Positions 38,758-49,450 of a stretch of DNA of 64,000 nt are shown one piece after another. Each line of letters starts with the position of its first letter. Positions within the stretch are counted from its first letter, which is position 1. This stretch comes from Opitutia bacterium (GTDB lineage: Bacteria > Verrucomicrobiota > Verrucomicrobiia > Opitutales > Opitutaceae): NCBI GenBank assembly GCA_947475065.1, contig CANJLB010000021.1, positions 1 to 64,000 of the forward strand, in the 5' to 3' direction. The notes under the pieces are model-generated. The model did not search any database. It was not told the DNA's origin and saw only the letters and a program-made list of their open reading frames with translations. The position numbers and the translations under genes are program-made.

Positions 38758-38869
38758 ATGCAAGAGGTCGTGAGCTTGTCCGCCGCAGGCGGATTCGAAT
38801 GCGCCATAGGCGCACAAGCGCGCCGTGCGCAGGCTTGCCCGCCGTAGGCGGGTCTCACCAGCCCGACCA
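38758..38869 (+). pseudogene. tRNA-Pro 3'-half remnant split by small hairpins
   Basis: Three blocks reproduce the 3' half of the adjacent tRNA-Pro in order: GCAAGAGGTCGTGAG (38760-38774), TTCGAAT (38794-38800) and CTCACCAGCCCGACCA (38854-38869). Between them lie short perfect palindromes: TCCGCC-GCA-GGCGGA (38779-38793), TGCGCC-ATA-GGCGCA (38800-38814), a CAAG...CTTG hairpin (about 38814-38836) and CCCGCC-GTA-GGCGGG (38838-38852). It ends 12 bp before the GIY-YIG start codon. Confidence 0.75.
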
Positions 38870-38881
38870 TTTTTCCCCACC

Positions 38882-39119
38882 ATGATCACGGTCTATGTGT
38901 TGCAAGGCGTGACGCGCCGTTATGTCGGCATCACCAATGATTTGGAGCGAAGACTCAAGGAACACGCTTCGTCATCCCACTCGGGAAAGTTGATCGGTTC
39001 TTTCAAGATTTTACATGTGGAGCAGTTCCCTGATTACGCCACGGCCCGAATCAGGGAGAAATTTCTCAAGTCTGGCCGTGGGCGCGAATGGCTTACCCAG
39101 CGATATGGCCCGTCTAATG

Positions 39120-39130
<11 letters not shown>
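38882..39130 (+). CDS. Stand-alone GIY-YIG nuclease domain protein
   Basis: An 82-residue single-domain GIY-YIG endonuclease-like protein. The two signature strands are TVYVL (residues 3-7) and RYVGITND (13-20); the catalytic Arg is at 23/24 (LERRLKEH) and the metal-binding Glu at 59 (IREKFLKSG). Length and motif spacing match the small UvrC-like/UPF0213 group. It is bounded by partial copies of tRNA-Pro 3' sequence; the stop codon itself lies inside the downstream copy AGAGGTCGTGA. Lower GC than its neighbours, suggesting transfer. A role as a mobile-element nuclease is inferred from the flanks. Confidence 0.88.
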
Positions 39131-41529
<2,399 letters not shown>

Positions 41530-41550
41530 TGCGATGGCAGAGCCGGCGCG

Positions 41551-42030
41551 CTACGGCTTGATGAAGTCGGCCAGTTTGGCATAGCACATAATTACTCCGG
41601 GCATGGGCACGAATTTCCCATCTTGTTCAAATCCGACCGCTTGGCTGAAAACAAAACTTAAATCCTGATCGGCCAATTCCTTGGCGGACACGGTAAAGAC
41701 ACAGGTGATGCTTTGATCGCTTTTTTGGGCATCCAAGGAACGCCCGCCTGTGATGGACTGGGAAAAGGACTGAGAACTTGACGTGATTTTAACGATGCCC
41801 AAACCGGCACCCGTGCCTCCGAGGCCAAATTTTTTCCCATCGTTTGGCGTGATCACCACATTGAACTGGAAACTGCCATCTTTCAGGCGCTCCGCTTTGA
41901 TGGCGAAAGCAAAACCGTTCACGTCCTTTTTATCGGGTTTGATTTGGGACAGCACGCTCACTGCGTGCGCCACCGAGATGGCGAGCGAGAAGAGCAGCGT
42001 TGCCAGCAAGAGTCGGGATAGTTGCCTCAT
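41551..42030 (-). CDS. Secreted hypothetical protein
   Basis: Unknown family, 159 residues. A signal peptide (LLLATLLFSLAISVAHA) precedes a beta-rich mature protein with KAERLKDGSFQFNVVITP and TCVFTVSAKELADQDLSFVFSQ. One pair of cysteines could form a disulfide. Convergent with ligA, only 21 bp apart. The gene lies between the true ligA 3' end and a duplicated ligA tail, so it may have arrived with an insertion or duplication. Confidence 0.65.
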   Translation of the reverse strand: MRQLSRLLLATLLFSLAISVAHAVSVLSQIKPDKKDVNGFAFAIKAERLKDGSFQFNVVITPNDGKKFGLGGTGAGLGIVKITSSSQSFSQSITGGRSLDAQKSDQSITCVFTVSAKELADQDLSFVFSQAVGFEQDGKFVPMPGVIMCYAKLADFIKP

Positions 42031-42078
42031 GGTGCTGCGACTGGAACCGCGCTTCGGATTTTAGGCAAGAGCGGTCGC

Positions 42079-42132
42079 GGCATGCCGGTAATTGACGAGG
42101 CGGAACTGTTGCGGCTGCTGAAAAACTGATGC
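42079..42132 (+). pseudogene. Duplicated 3' end of ligA
   Basis: 54 bp matching the ligA 3' end (41479-41532) at 44 of 54 positions by eye. It encodes GMPVIDEAELLRLLKN plus stop versus [16 protein letters not shown] plus stop in ligA, and similarity continues two bases past the stop (TGATGC). No upstream ligase sequence is present. Confidence 0.75.
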
Positions 42133-42153
42133 TTTGAGCGACGCCAGCCGGCA

Positions 42154-42660
42154 TTACCTCCCACGCACCACTTCGGGATGTTGCGCCTGAAGATTTTTCA
42201 GGATGTCGTCCACTTCGCGGGTGTTTTGGACAAATCCCGGATCGCCGGGCTCGCGGGCAAAATTATCAAAATCACGGTTGTTGATCGCGAAGACATATTT
42301 TGAATTGCGGTAAAGTTCCGTATCAAAGCCCCCTGCCGCCAGCGAAACTCCGCGCCCTTCGTTCCATTGCCCAAGGGTGGGGGCAAAAACGAGAATGTCC
42401 TGATACGGCGCGCTGACGCTCCATCGCGGATGGCGGATGACCACCCTCTTCATCCCGGGGTTTCTTTCGGGCATTTGCGGCGCGACCGAAAAACCCCGCC
42501 AGCTTGCCGGCAGCGAAATGGCGAAGCCGGTGTCAGGGTCTTGGTATTGAATCGAGAAGTTGGACGAAACCGTCGCGCATCCGGCGAACATCAGGCCCGT
42601 GAGCAGTAGAAGCAGGGAAAAGGGATGTTTCACAATGTCGTGAGCGAAACCAAGGTTCAA
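42154..42660 (-). CDS. Hypothetical lipoprotein
   Basis: Predicted lipoprotein of 168 residues with signal peptide LLLLLTGLMFAGC (lipidated Cys about 28). The mature part has FSIQYQDPDTGFAISLPASW followed by mixed beta segments, the style of secreted proteins with a PsbP/Mog1-like fold, but similarity is too thin to name a family. A recognisable C-terminus REVDDILKNLQAQHPE. Monocistronic, next to relic sequences. Confidence 0.65.
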   Translation of the reverse strand: MNLGFAHDIVKHPFSLLLLLTGLMFAGCATVSSNFSIQYQDPDTGFAISLPASWRGFSVAPQMPERNPGMKRVVIRHPRWSVSAPYQDILVFAPTLGQWNEGRGVSLAAGGFDTELYRNSKYVFAINNRDFDNFAREPGDPGFVQNTREVDDILKNLQAQHPEVVRGR

Positions 42661-42727
42661 ATTCTTGGCAAGGACGGTACTGGAGTCTTTTGAAATCTAG
42701 CGGCAGCGGTGCAGTTTGAAGGCGATG

Positions 42728-43048
42728 CTATTTGCCGGCAAAATGAAAAATTGCCTCAATCCAAATCGCCGAAGTTAAAGAAAACACGGTGTAAAATAAT
42801 CCGCCGCGTCCTGTCTCTTTGAGAAAATAGGCAGTTAAGACCCTTCCCAAGACTAAGATGTCTAGGACGAAAGCAAATTTCGTTTTGGCGTCGCTCTCCG
42901 GGCTCAAGGTTGGAAGGACGATTGCCTGAAGAGCGATTCCAGCAACCAAGGCGGCGAAAACTTCAGGCAAATTCCATCGCGCAGGAGACATGGAATGTGG
43001 CGCGTGGATTTGCGGGCCGGTGCCGTTGGGCTCAGGCGGCTTTTTCAT
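42728..43048 (-). CDS. Small membrane protein starting inside a transposase relic
   Basis: A 106-residue product with three hydrophobic segments (about residues 30-48, 58-75, 84-102) after a polar N-terminus. No family recognised. Its ATG at 43048 overlaps, in another frame, the last codons of the transposase relic at 43032-43115, so its current start is probably a by-product of that junction, and the original N-terminus may have differed (a second Met is at residue 20). Lower GC than the neighbours. Confidence 0.55.
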   Translation of the reverse strand: MKKPPEPNGTGPQIHAPHSMSPARWNLPEVFAALVAGIALQAIVLPTLSPESDAKTKFAFVLDILVLGRVLTAYFLKETGRGGLFYTVFSLTSAIWIEAIFHFAGK

Positions 43049-43115
43049 CCTGCCAGCCTAGCAGACTGATGACCTTAGACAACTCCCAAACGTGGTCGGT
43101 AACGCCAGCCTGCAT
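43032..43115 (-). pseudogene. Transposase C-terminal relic (same family as 59842-60225)
   Basis: Encodes MQAGVTDHVWELSKVISLLG then WQDEKAA and a stop. The copy at 59842 ends GVSNHVWELSEVISLLDKQDAKAA, about 75 percent identical. The family is the IS1-like/DDE type with a characteristic ..TPAMEAGV.DHVW.. tail. Similarity starts exactly at 43115, where an arm of an inverted repeat begins. Confidence 0.7.
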
Positions 43116-43170
43116 GAGCATCATCTGAGGATGACGGCGTCTGCAAGACAGACGCCCTACGGGATGATGC

Positions 43171-43173
<3 letters not shown>
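43115..43173. repeat. Nested inverted repeat at the argG 3' end
   Basis: Outer arms TGAGCATCATC (43115-43125) and GATGATGCTCA (43163-43173) are perfect 11-bp complements; inside them GGCGTCT (43136-43142) pairs with AGACGCC (43150-43156). The right outer arm contains the argG stop codon. It may serve as a terminator for minus-strand argG, although no T tract follows. Confidence 0.6.
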
Positions 43174-44397
<1,224 letters not shown>

Positions 44398-44418
44398 GGT
44401 TGAAGGACGGACATTGGA

Positions 44419-44449
44419 AACCGCGAATGGACGCGAATCAACGCGAATG
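44419..44449 (+). repeat. 10-bp-period repeat, copy R1
   Basis: Three tandem CGCGAAT cores spaced 10 bp apart (CGCGAATGGA, CGCGAATCAA, CGCGAATG), preceded by AAC. It is inverted relative to R2 at 44535, so R1 and R2 could pair around an 85-bp spacer. Confidence 0.85.
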
Positions 44450-44534
44450 TCTGAGCAGGAGAATGTCGGACTAGAAAACAGGCCCACGATCTTTGACGGC
44501 CCTTTGACGCGCATCCTATGCTTTCTTTACGAAA

Positions 44535-44563
44535 ATTCGCGTTCATTTGCGTCCATTCGCGGT
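44535..44563 (-). repeat. 10-bp-period repeat, copy R2
   Basis: The complement of the R1 pattern (ATTCGCGTTCATTTGCGTCC then ATTCGCGGT) with one base change in the middle unit. It faces R3, which begins 17 bp later, so R2 and R3 can form a tight hairpin. Confidence 0.85.
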
Positions 44564-44579
44564 AAAATAAAGGGCTGAG

Positions 44580-44610
44580 AACCGCGAATGGACGCGGATT
44601 AACGCGAATG
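44580..44610 (+). repeat. 10-bp-period repeat, copy R3
   Basis: ACCGCGAATGGACGCGGATT then AACGCGAATGA. The last codons and the stop of the GxxExxY gene (minus strand, ending at 44599) are encoded inside this repeat. Inverted relative to R4. Confidence 0.85.
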
Positions 44611-44991
44611 ATCGGAAAGGACGATGCGCTCCCATTCGAGCTTTGCGCGCCGGAAGTTCAGGAGGAGGCCGACCTTGAGCTTGGAGATACGGAGGTAGTT
44701 GAGCATCTGACCGCGCTCGTGATCAGTGATGCCTTCGATGACCTTGGCGTCCACGATCACGGAGCCAAAGGCGATCAGGTCGGGAATGTATTCGGAGACT
44801 TGGACCGTTTTGTAGATAACCGGAAACCGCTGCTGCTGTTCGCAAGGGATTTTCGCCAGCCCAAATTCCACTACCAGGGCGTTCTCATAAGGCTTTTCAT
44901 GCAGCCCATGTCCCAGTTCGTTGAGCACCGACATGGCCGCGCCCACAATTCGAAAGACTTCCTCCCGAAACAAAATACCGTCCGCGTTCAT
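44599..44991 (-). CDS. GxxExxY protein (PDDEXK-like nuclease fold)
   Basis: A 130-residue member of the GxxExxY family. The name-giving motif is GLHEKPY (Gly29, Glu32, Tyr35) in NELGHGLHEKPYENAL. The candidate PDDEXK core is Asp71 in IPDLIAF and Asp81/Lys83 in VIVDAKVIEG, followed by GQMLNYLRISKLKVGLLLNF. Family members are uncharacterised and occur in multicopy in some genomes. The gene lies exactly between inverted repeats R3 and R4, has lower GC than argG/argF, and interrupts the argG-argF pair, so it is probably a recent arrival. Confidence 0.88.
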   Translation of the reverse strand: MNADGILFREEVFRIVGAAMSVLNELGHGLHEKPYENALVVEFGLAKIPCEQQQRFPVIYKTVQVSEYIPDLIAFGSVIVDAKVIEGITDHERGQMLNYLRISKLKVGLLLNFRRAKLEWERIVLSDHSR

Positions 44992-45005
44992 GCTATATCA
45001 GCTTT

Positions 45006-45036
45006 ATTCGCGTCTATTCGCATCCATTCGCGGTTC
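45006..45036 (-). repeat. 10-bp-period repeat, copy R4
   Basis: ATTCGCGTCTATTCGCATCC then ATTCGCGGTTC: the complement pattern of R3. With R3 it brackets the GxxExxY gene at a distance of about 15 bp from its start and 0 bp from its end. It lies 8 bp from the argF stop. Confidence 0.85.
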
Positions 45037-45043
45037 AAAAAAA

Positions 45044-45985
45044 TCAGCGTGCCGCCGCCAGCGCGGAGAGAATGGCCTTCTGGACGTGCAGACGGTTTTC
45101 AGCCTGGTCGAAGATGATGCTGCGTGGGTTGTCGAGCACGGCCTGGGCGACCTCCTGCCCCGGGTGTGCAGGCAGGCAGTGCATGAACAGCGCATCCGGC
45201 TTGGCGGCGGCAAAGAGCTCGGGCGTCACGGCAAACGGCGTCATCACGCGGATGCGCTCGGCGGTCTCCTCCTCCTTGCCCATGCTGACCCAGACGTCGG
45301 TGTAGACCACGTCGGCGTCGCGCACCGCCGCATATGCGTCGGTCGTGAACTCGTAGCCGCCGGCGAAGCCTGAGCGCGCGAGCAGGGCGTCGAACTCCGG
45401 CGCGGCGTCGAATCCCGGCGGGCCGGCGAGGGAGATTTTCATGCCGAAGAGATTGGCGCCCATGATCCACGAGTTGGCGACATTGCAGCCCCGGTCGCCG
45501 ACAAACGCGATCTTGCGGCCCCGCAGCGCGGCCAGCAGGTCGCCGCCGGGCGCGGCCCACCGCTCGGCGAGCGTGAACGCGTCGGCATAGATCTGGCAGG
45601 GGTGGAGCAGGTCGGTGAGAGCGTTGATGACCGGGATGGTGCCGGCGTCGGCGAGTCCCTGCACCTCGGCGTGGTCAAACGTCCGCACCACGAGGCCGTG
45701 GACGAAGCGCGACAGCACGCGCGCGGTGTCGGCGACAGTTTCGCCCCGGCCGAGCTGGATGTCGCCCCGGCTGAGAAAAAGCGGATTGCCGCCCAGTTCG
45801 TGGATGCCGACCTCGAAGGAGACACGGGTGCGGGTGCTCGACTTGGAAAAAATCATCGCCCACGTCTGCCCCGCGAGCGGCTGCGGTCCGCCCCGGCCGC
45901 GTGTGTGCTTGAGTTCCTGCGCGTGCGCAAAGACCGCCGCCGCCTCGCGCAGCGTGAAGTCAGTCTCCTGGAGGAAATGCTTCAT
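45044..45985 (-). CDS. argF: Ornithine carbamoyltransferase
   Basis: Forms citrulline from ornithine and carbamoyl phosphate. The 313-residue protein has the carbamoyl-phosphate motif SKSSTRTR (residues 47-54), LLHPCQIYAD, the ornithine/SMG-like VWVSMGKEEE loop, and FMHCLPAHPGQEV. These fit ornithine rather than aspartate or putrescine transferases. ATG at 45985 is the family start. Supplies citrulline to ArgG, encoded downstream on the same strand. Confidence 0.95.
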   Translation of the reverse strand: MKHFLQETDFTLREAAAVFAHAQELKHTRGRGGPQPLAGQTWAMIFSKSSTRTRVSFEVGIHELGGNPLFLSRGDIQLGRGETVADTARVLSRFVHGLVVRTFDHAEVQGLADAGTIPVINALTDLLHPCQIYADAFTLAERWAAPGGDLLAALRGRKIAFVGDRGCNVANSWIMGANLFGMKISLAGPPGFDAAPEFDALLARSGFAGGYEFTTDAYAAVRDADVVYTDVWVSMGKEEETAERIRVMTPFAVTPELFAAAKPDALFMHCLPAHPGQEVAQAVLDNPRSIIFDQAENRLHVQKAILSALAAAR

Positions 45986-46110
45986 AAAATGAAATGAAGC
46001 GGTCAGGTCTGCCATTTTCCCGGCCCGGTTACGAGGGAAAAATACAGGAGCGGAAATCGCCCCTGCATTCGCCTTGCCAATCCCGGCCGGCTTTGGCAGC
46101 AACCTCCTTC

Positions 46111-47898
46111 ATGTACCCCGCCATCCCCGCCTGTGTTCGCGCGCCCGGTTTCGTTCTGGGTGCGCTCCTTGTCACCAGTCTGGCCGCCTACGCCCAGCCG
46201 GTGGTGCCTTCACCCGCCGCGCCGTTTCCCGTTTCCATTCAGGTTGATGCCACCAAGTCTGTCGGCGAGATGAAGCCCTTCTGGCGCTTCTTCGGCGCCG
46301 ACGAACCGAACTACGCCACGATGAAGGACGGCCGCAAGCTCATCGCCGAGCTCGGCGAGCTGCGCCCCAAGGACTCGCCGCAGCCGACCTATTTTCGCGC
46401 GCACAACCTCCTCACCAGCGGCGACGGCACCCCCGCTCCGAAATGGGGCAGCACCAACGCCTACACCGAGGACGCGCAGGGCCGCCCCATCTACAACTGG
46501 ACGATCCTCGACAACATCTTCGACACCTACCTCGCGCGCGGCGTGCGCCCCTACGCGCAGATCGGCTTCATGCCGCAGGCGCTCTCGCTCCATCCCGAGC
46601 CTTACCAGCACGACTGGCGGCCCGGCTCCGGCAACCTCGCCACCGGCTGGGCCTCACCGCCGAAGGATTACGAGAAATGGGGCGAGCTCGCCTACCAGTG
46701 GGCCAAGCACTGCGTCGAGCGCTACGGCAAGGCCGAGGTGGAAAAATGGTATTGGGAGGTCTGGAACGAGGCCAACATCACGCCCTACTGGCCCCGCACC
46801 GCCACGCCGGAGGAGTTTTACAAGATGCACGACTACGCCATCGCCGGCGTGCGCCGCGCGCTGCCGACCGCACGCGTCGGCGGCATGGATTCCGCCGGGA
46901 CGGGCGGCAAGTTTATGACCGATTTCATCGAGCACGTCCTGCGCGGCACCAACTACGCCACCGGCCAGAAAGGCACCCCGCTCGACTTCATCTCGTTTCA
47001 CGCGAAAGGCTCGCCCACTTACGTTGACGCGAACGGCCGGGCGGTCACGACCGGCGGCCATGTGCGGATGGGCATCGCCAGCCAGCTCCGCAACCTCTCT
47101 GACGAGTTCGCCATCGTCGCCTCGCATCCCGAGCTGAAGAACACGCCGATCATCATCGGCGAGTCCGACCCCGACACCTGCGCCGCCTGCACCGCCCAAG
47201 TTTACCCGCAGAACAACTACCGTAACGGCGCGCTCTTCGCTAGCTACTCGGCCGCGACCTTCGGCCGCGAGCTGGCGATGGCCGACCGCGCAGGAGTGAA
47301 CCTCGAGGGAGTGACCTCGTGGGCCTTCGAGTTCGAGGACCAGCCGTATTTCGCCGGCTTCCGCGTGCTCGCGACCAACGGCATTGACCTGCCCGTGCTC
47401 AACACCTTTCGGATGTTCAGCAAAATGTCCGGCCAGCGCGTCGCCGTGACGAGCTCGCACGAGATTCCCGTCAATGCGATCATCCAGAACGGTGTGCGCG
47501 GCGAGCAGGCCGACGTCGCCTCCCTCGCCAGCCTCGACGCCAACAAGCTCGCCGTCCTCGTCTGGCACTACCACGACGACGATGTGCCCGGCTCCGCCGC
47601 CGACGTGACGCTCGCCCTCGCCGGCCTGCCCGCCGCCGCGAACGGCAACGCGAAGCTCACGCACTGGCGCATTGACGACGAGCACAGCAACGCCTTCACC
47701 GCGTGGAAGAAAATGGGCTCGCCCGCCGGTCCGAATAACAACCAATACCGCGCTCTCGTCGCCGCCGGCCAGCTCGGCCAGCTCGCCGGGGCGCCCGCCG
47801 TGGTGACGGTCGCCAACGGCGCGGCCACGCTCAAGTTCGCGCTCCCCCGCCAGGGTGTCTCGCTCGTCGTCCTCGAATGGGGCGCGGCCGCGAACTGA
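46111..47898 (+). CDS. GH39-like secreted glycoside hydrolase
   Basis: A 595-residue exported enzyme of the GH39 (beta-xylosidase/iduronidase) clan. A signal peptide (VLGALLVTSLAAYAQ) is followed by a TIM barrel with the acid/base Glu220 in YWEVWNEANITPYW and the nucleophile Glu351 in IIIGESDPD, then a C-terminal beta domain (about residues 425-595). The substrate is probably a beta-xyloside or related hemicellulose oligomer. GH28 gene follows 22 bp downstream, so both are likely co-expressed for plant-cell-wall breakdown. Divergent from argF. Confidence 0.88.
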   Translation: MYPAIPACVRAPGFVLGALLVTSLAAYAQPVVPSPAAPFPVSIQVDATKSVGEMKPFWRFFGADEPNYATMKDGRKLIAELGELRPKDSPQPTYFRAHNLLTSGDGTPAPKWGSTNAYTEDAQGRPIYNWTILDNIFDTYLARGVRPYAQIGFMPQALSLHPEPYQHDWRPGSGNLATGWASPPKDYEKWGELAYQWAKHCVERYGKAEVEKWYWEVWNEANITPYWPRTATPEEFYKMHDYAIAGVRRALPTARVGGMDSAGTGGKFMTDFIEHVLRGTNYATGQKGTPLDFISFHAKGSPTYVDANGRAVTTGGHVRMGIASQLRNLSDEFAIVASHPELKNTPIIIGESDPDTCAACTAQVYPQNNYRNGALFASYSAATFGRELAMADRAGVNLEGVTSWAFEFEDQPYFAGFRVLATNGIDLPVLNTFRMFSKMSGQRVAVTSSHEIPVNAIIQNGVRGEQADVASLASLDANKLAVLVWHYHDDDVPGSAADVTLALAGLPAAANGNAKLTHWRIDDEHSNAFTAWKKMGSPAGPNNNQYRALVAAGQLGQLAGAPAVVTVANGAATLKFALPRQGVSLVVLEWGAAAN

Positions 47899-47920
47899 GC
47901 CAGGCCGGGGGCAAGTTTCC

Positions 47921-49306
47921 ATGAACACACTCGGTTGCATTTCCCATGTAGGGCGGATCGCGCTGGCGGTCCTGCTCGTCGCAGTGGCACCGGCGGTCGC
48001 ACCGGCGGCGCTCACGCTCCCGGCGGCCGGGCGCGGCGTCGTGGGCGATGGGGCGACGCTCAACACCGCCGCGATCCAGAAACTCATTGACGAGGCGAGC
48101 GCGCAGGGCGGAGGCACCGTGGTGTTTCCCGCCGGGCGCTACCTCACCGGCACGATCCAGCTCAAGGACGGCGTCACCCTCCGCCTCGAGGCCGGCGCAG
48201 TCCTCCTTGGCAGCACGCGCGCGGCCGACTACCGCAACCTCGATCCCTTCACCGCCGGCGACGGCGTGCCGCTCGGCTACGCGCTGATCGTCGCCGATGG
48301 CGCGAAAAACGTCGGCATCGAGGGCGCGGGCACAATTGACGGCCAGGGCCGCGAGCTCCGCGCCGCGCAAACGCCCTACACCGTCCGGCCGTTCCTGATG
48401 CGCTGGCTGCGCTGCACCAACGTCACGGTGAAGGACGTCCATCTAGCCAATCCCGGCGCGTGGACGCTGAATTTTTTCCAGAGCCGCGGCATCACGGTCG
48501 AACGCGTGACCATCCGCACCCGCGCCACCGGCCTCGCCAACAACGACGGCATTGACCTCGACTCGTGCGATGGCGCGGTCATCCGTGACTGCGACATAGA
48601 CAGCGGCGATGACGCTCTCTGTTTCAAGGCCACCAGCCCGCTCCCATCGCGCAACATCACGGTCACCAATTGCAAGCTCTCGACCAAGTGCAATGCCATC
48701 AAGCTCGGCACCGAGTCGCTCGGCGGCTTCGAGAACATTTCTGTCACCGGCTGCACGCTCTCCAACATTGGCATGGCCGGCATCGCGCTTTACGAAGTGG
48801 ACGGCGGCGACCTGCGCCATGTGGCCGTCAGCGACATCACGATGGACGGCGTCGCCGTACCCATCAGCATCCGGCTCGGTGCGCGGCTGAAGGTTTTCCG
48901 CGCGGGCGACCAGCCCAAGCCCGTAGGCACGCTGCGCGACGTCACGATCAAAAATGTCCGCGCCACCGGCATCCGGATGATCGGCCTGCTCGTCAACGGC
49001 ATTCCCGGCCACACGGTCGAGAATCTCGTGTTCGAGGACATCGAGCTCGCGTTGCCCGGCGGCGGGACCGCCGAGCAGGCGAAGATCGAACTCGCCGAAA
49101 AGGAGAGCTCCTACCCCGAGTTCAGCATGTTTGGCCGCGTGCTGCCCGCGTCGGGCATCTACCTGCGGCACGCCCGCAACATGACGTTCAAGAATGTCCG
49201 CACCACGCCTGCGCAGGCCGACGCGCGACCGGAAAAAATCTTCCTCGATGTCGAGGGCGTCGCCCCCGCCGACTTCGCGCCCGCAGCTCCCGCCCCGGCC
49301 AAATGA
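47921..49306 (+). CDS. GH28-like polygalacturonase family protein
   Basis: Secreted 461-residue right-handed beta-helix enzyme. A signal peptide (IALAVLLVAVAPAVAPA) precedes the GH28 core with NNDGIDLDS (Asp209) and SGDDALCFK (Asp230/Asp231), the catalytic Asp positions. The usual catalytic His motif (GHG) is replaced by KCNAIKLGTES, as in several bacterial GH28 subgroups, so the substrate may not be plain homogalacturonan. Co-directional with the GH39 gene; a dehydrogenase for sugar-acid oxidation lies convergent downstream. Confidence 0.87.
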   Translation: MNTLGCISHVGRIALAVLLVAVAPAVAPAALTLPAAGRGVVGDGATLNTAAIQKLIDEASAQGGGTVVFPAGRYLTGTIQLKDGVTLRLEAGAVLLGSTRAADYRNLDPFTAGDGVPLGYALIVADGAKNVGIEGAGTIDGQGRELRAAQTPYTVRPFLMRWLRCTNVTVKDVHLANPGAWTLNFFQSRGITVERVTIRTRATGLANNDGIDLDSCDGAVIRDCDIDSGDDALCFKATSPLPSRNITVTNCKLSTKCNAIKLGTESLGGFENISVTGCTLSNIGMAGIALYEVDGGDLRHVAVSDITMDGVAVPISIRLGARLKVFRAGDQPKPVGTLRDVTIKNVRATGIRMIGLLVNGIPGHTVENLVFEDIELALPGGGTAEQAKIELAEKESSYPEFSMFGRVLPASGIYLRHARNMTFKNVRTTPAQADARPEKIFLDVEGVAPADFAPAAPAPAK

Positions 49307-49409
49307 CGTCGGCTTACGGAATCCGTGTCGCACCTACCGTGCCGATGCGGATCAGCGGCGAACCCATCCGGACTCAGATGGGATGGATTCGGGATCGGGA
49401 ATCGTAGGG

Positions 49410-49426
49410 GCGCAGCAAGCCTGCGC
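49410..49426. terminator. Possible bidirectional hairpin between convergent genes
   Basis: GCGCAG-CAAGC-CTGCGC, 6-bp perfect stem, between the ends of the GH28 gene and the minus-strand dehydrogenase. No T tract, so only position supports the call. Confidence 0.3.
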
Positions 49427-49450
49427 GCTTACGCTTACTCAGATAGGCTC

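Noticed and set aside
44419-45036. CRISPR-like array from the CGCGAAT repeats
   Set aside because: The units are only 10 bp apart with no unique spacers, and no cas genes are present.
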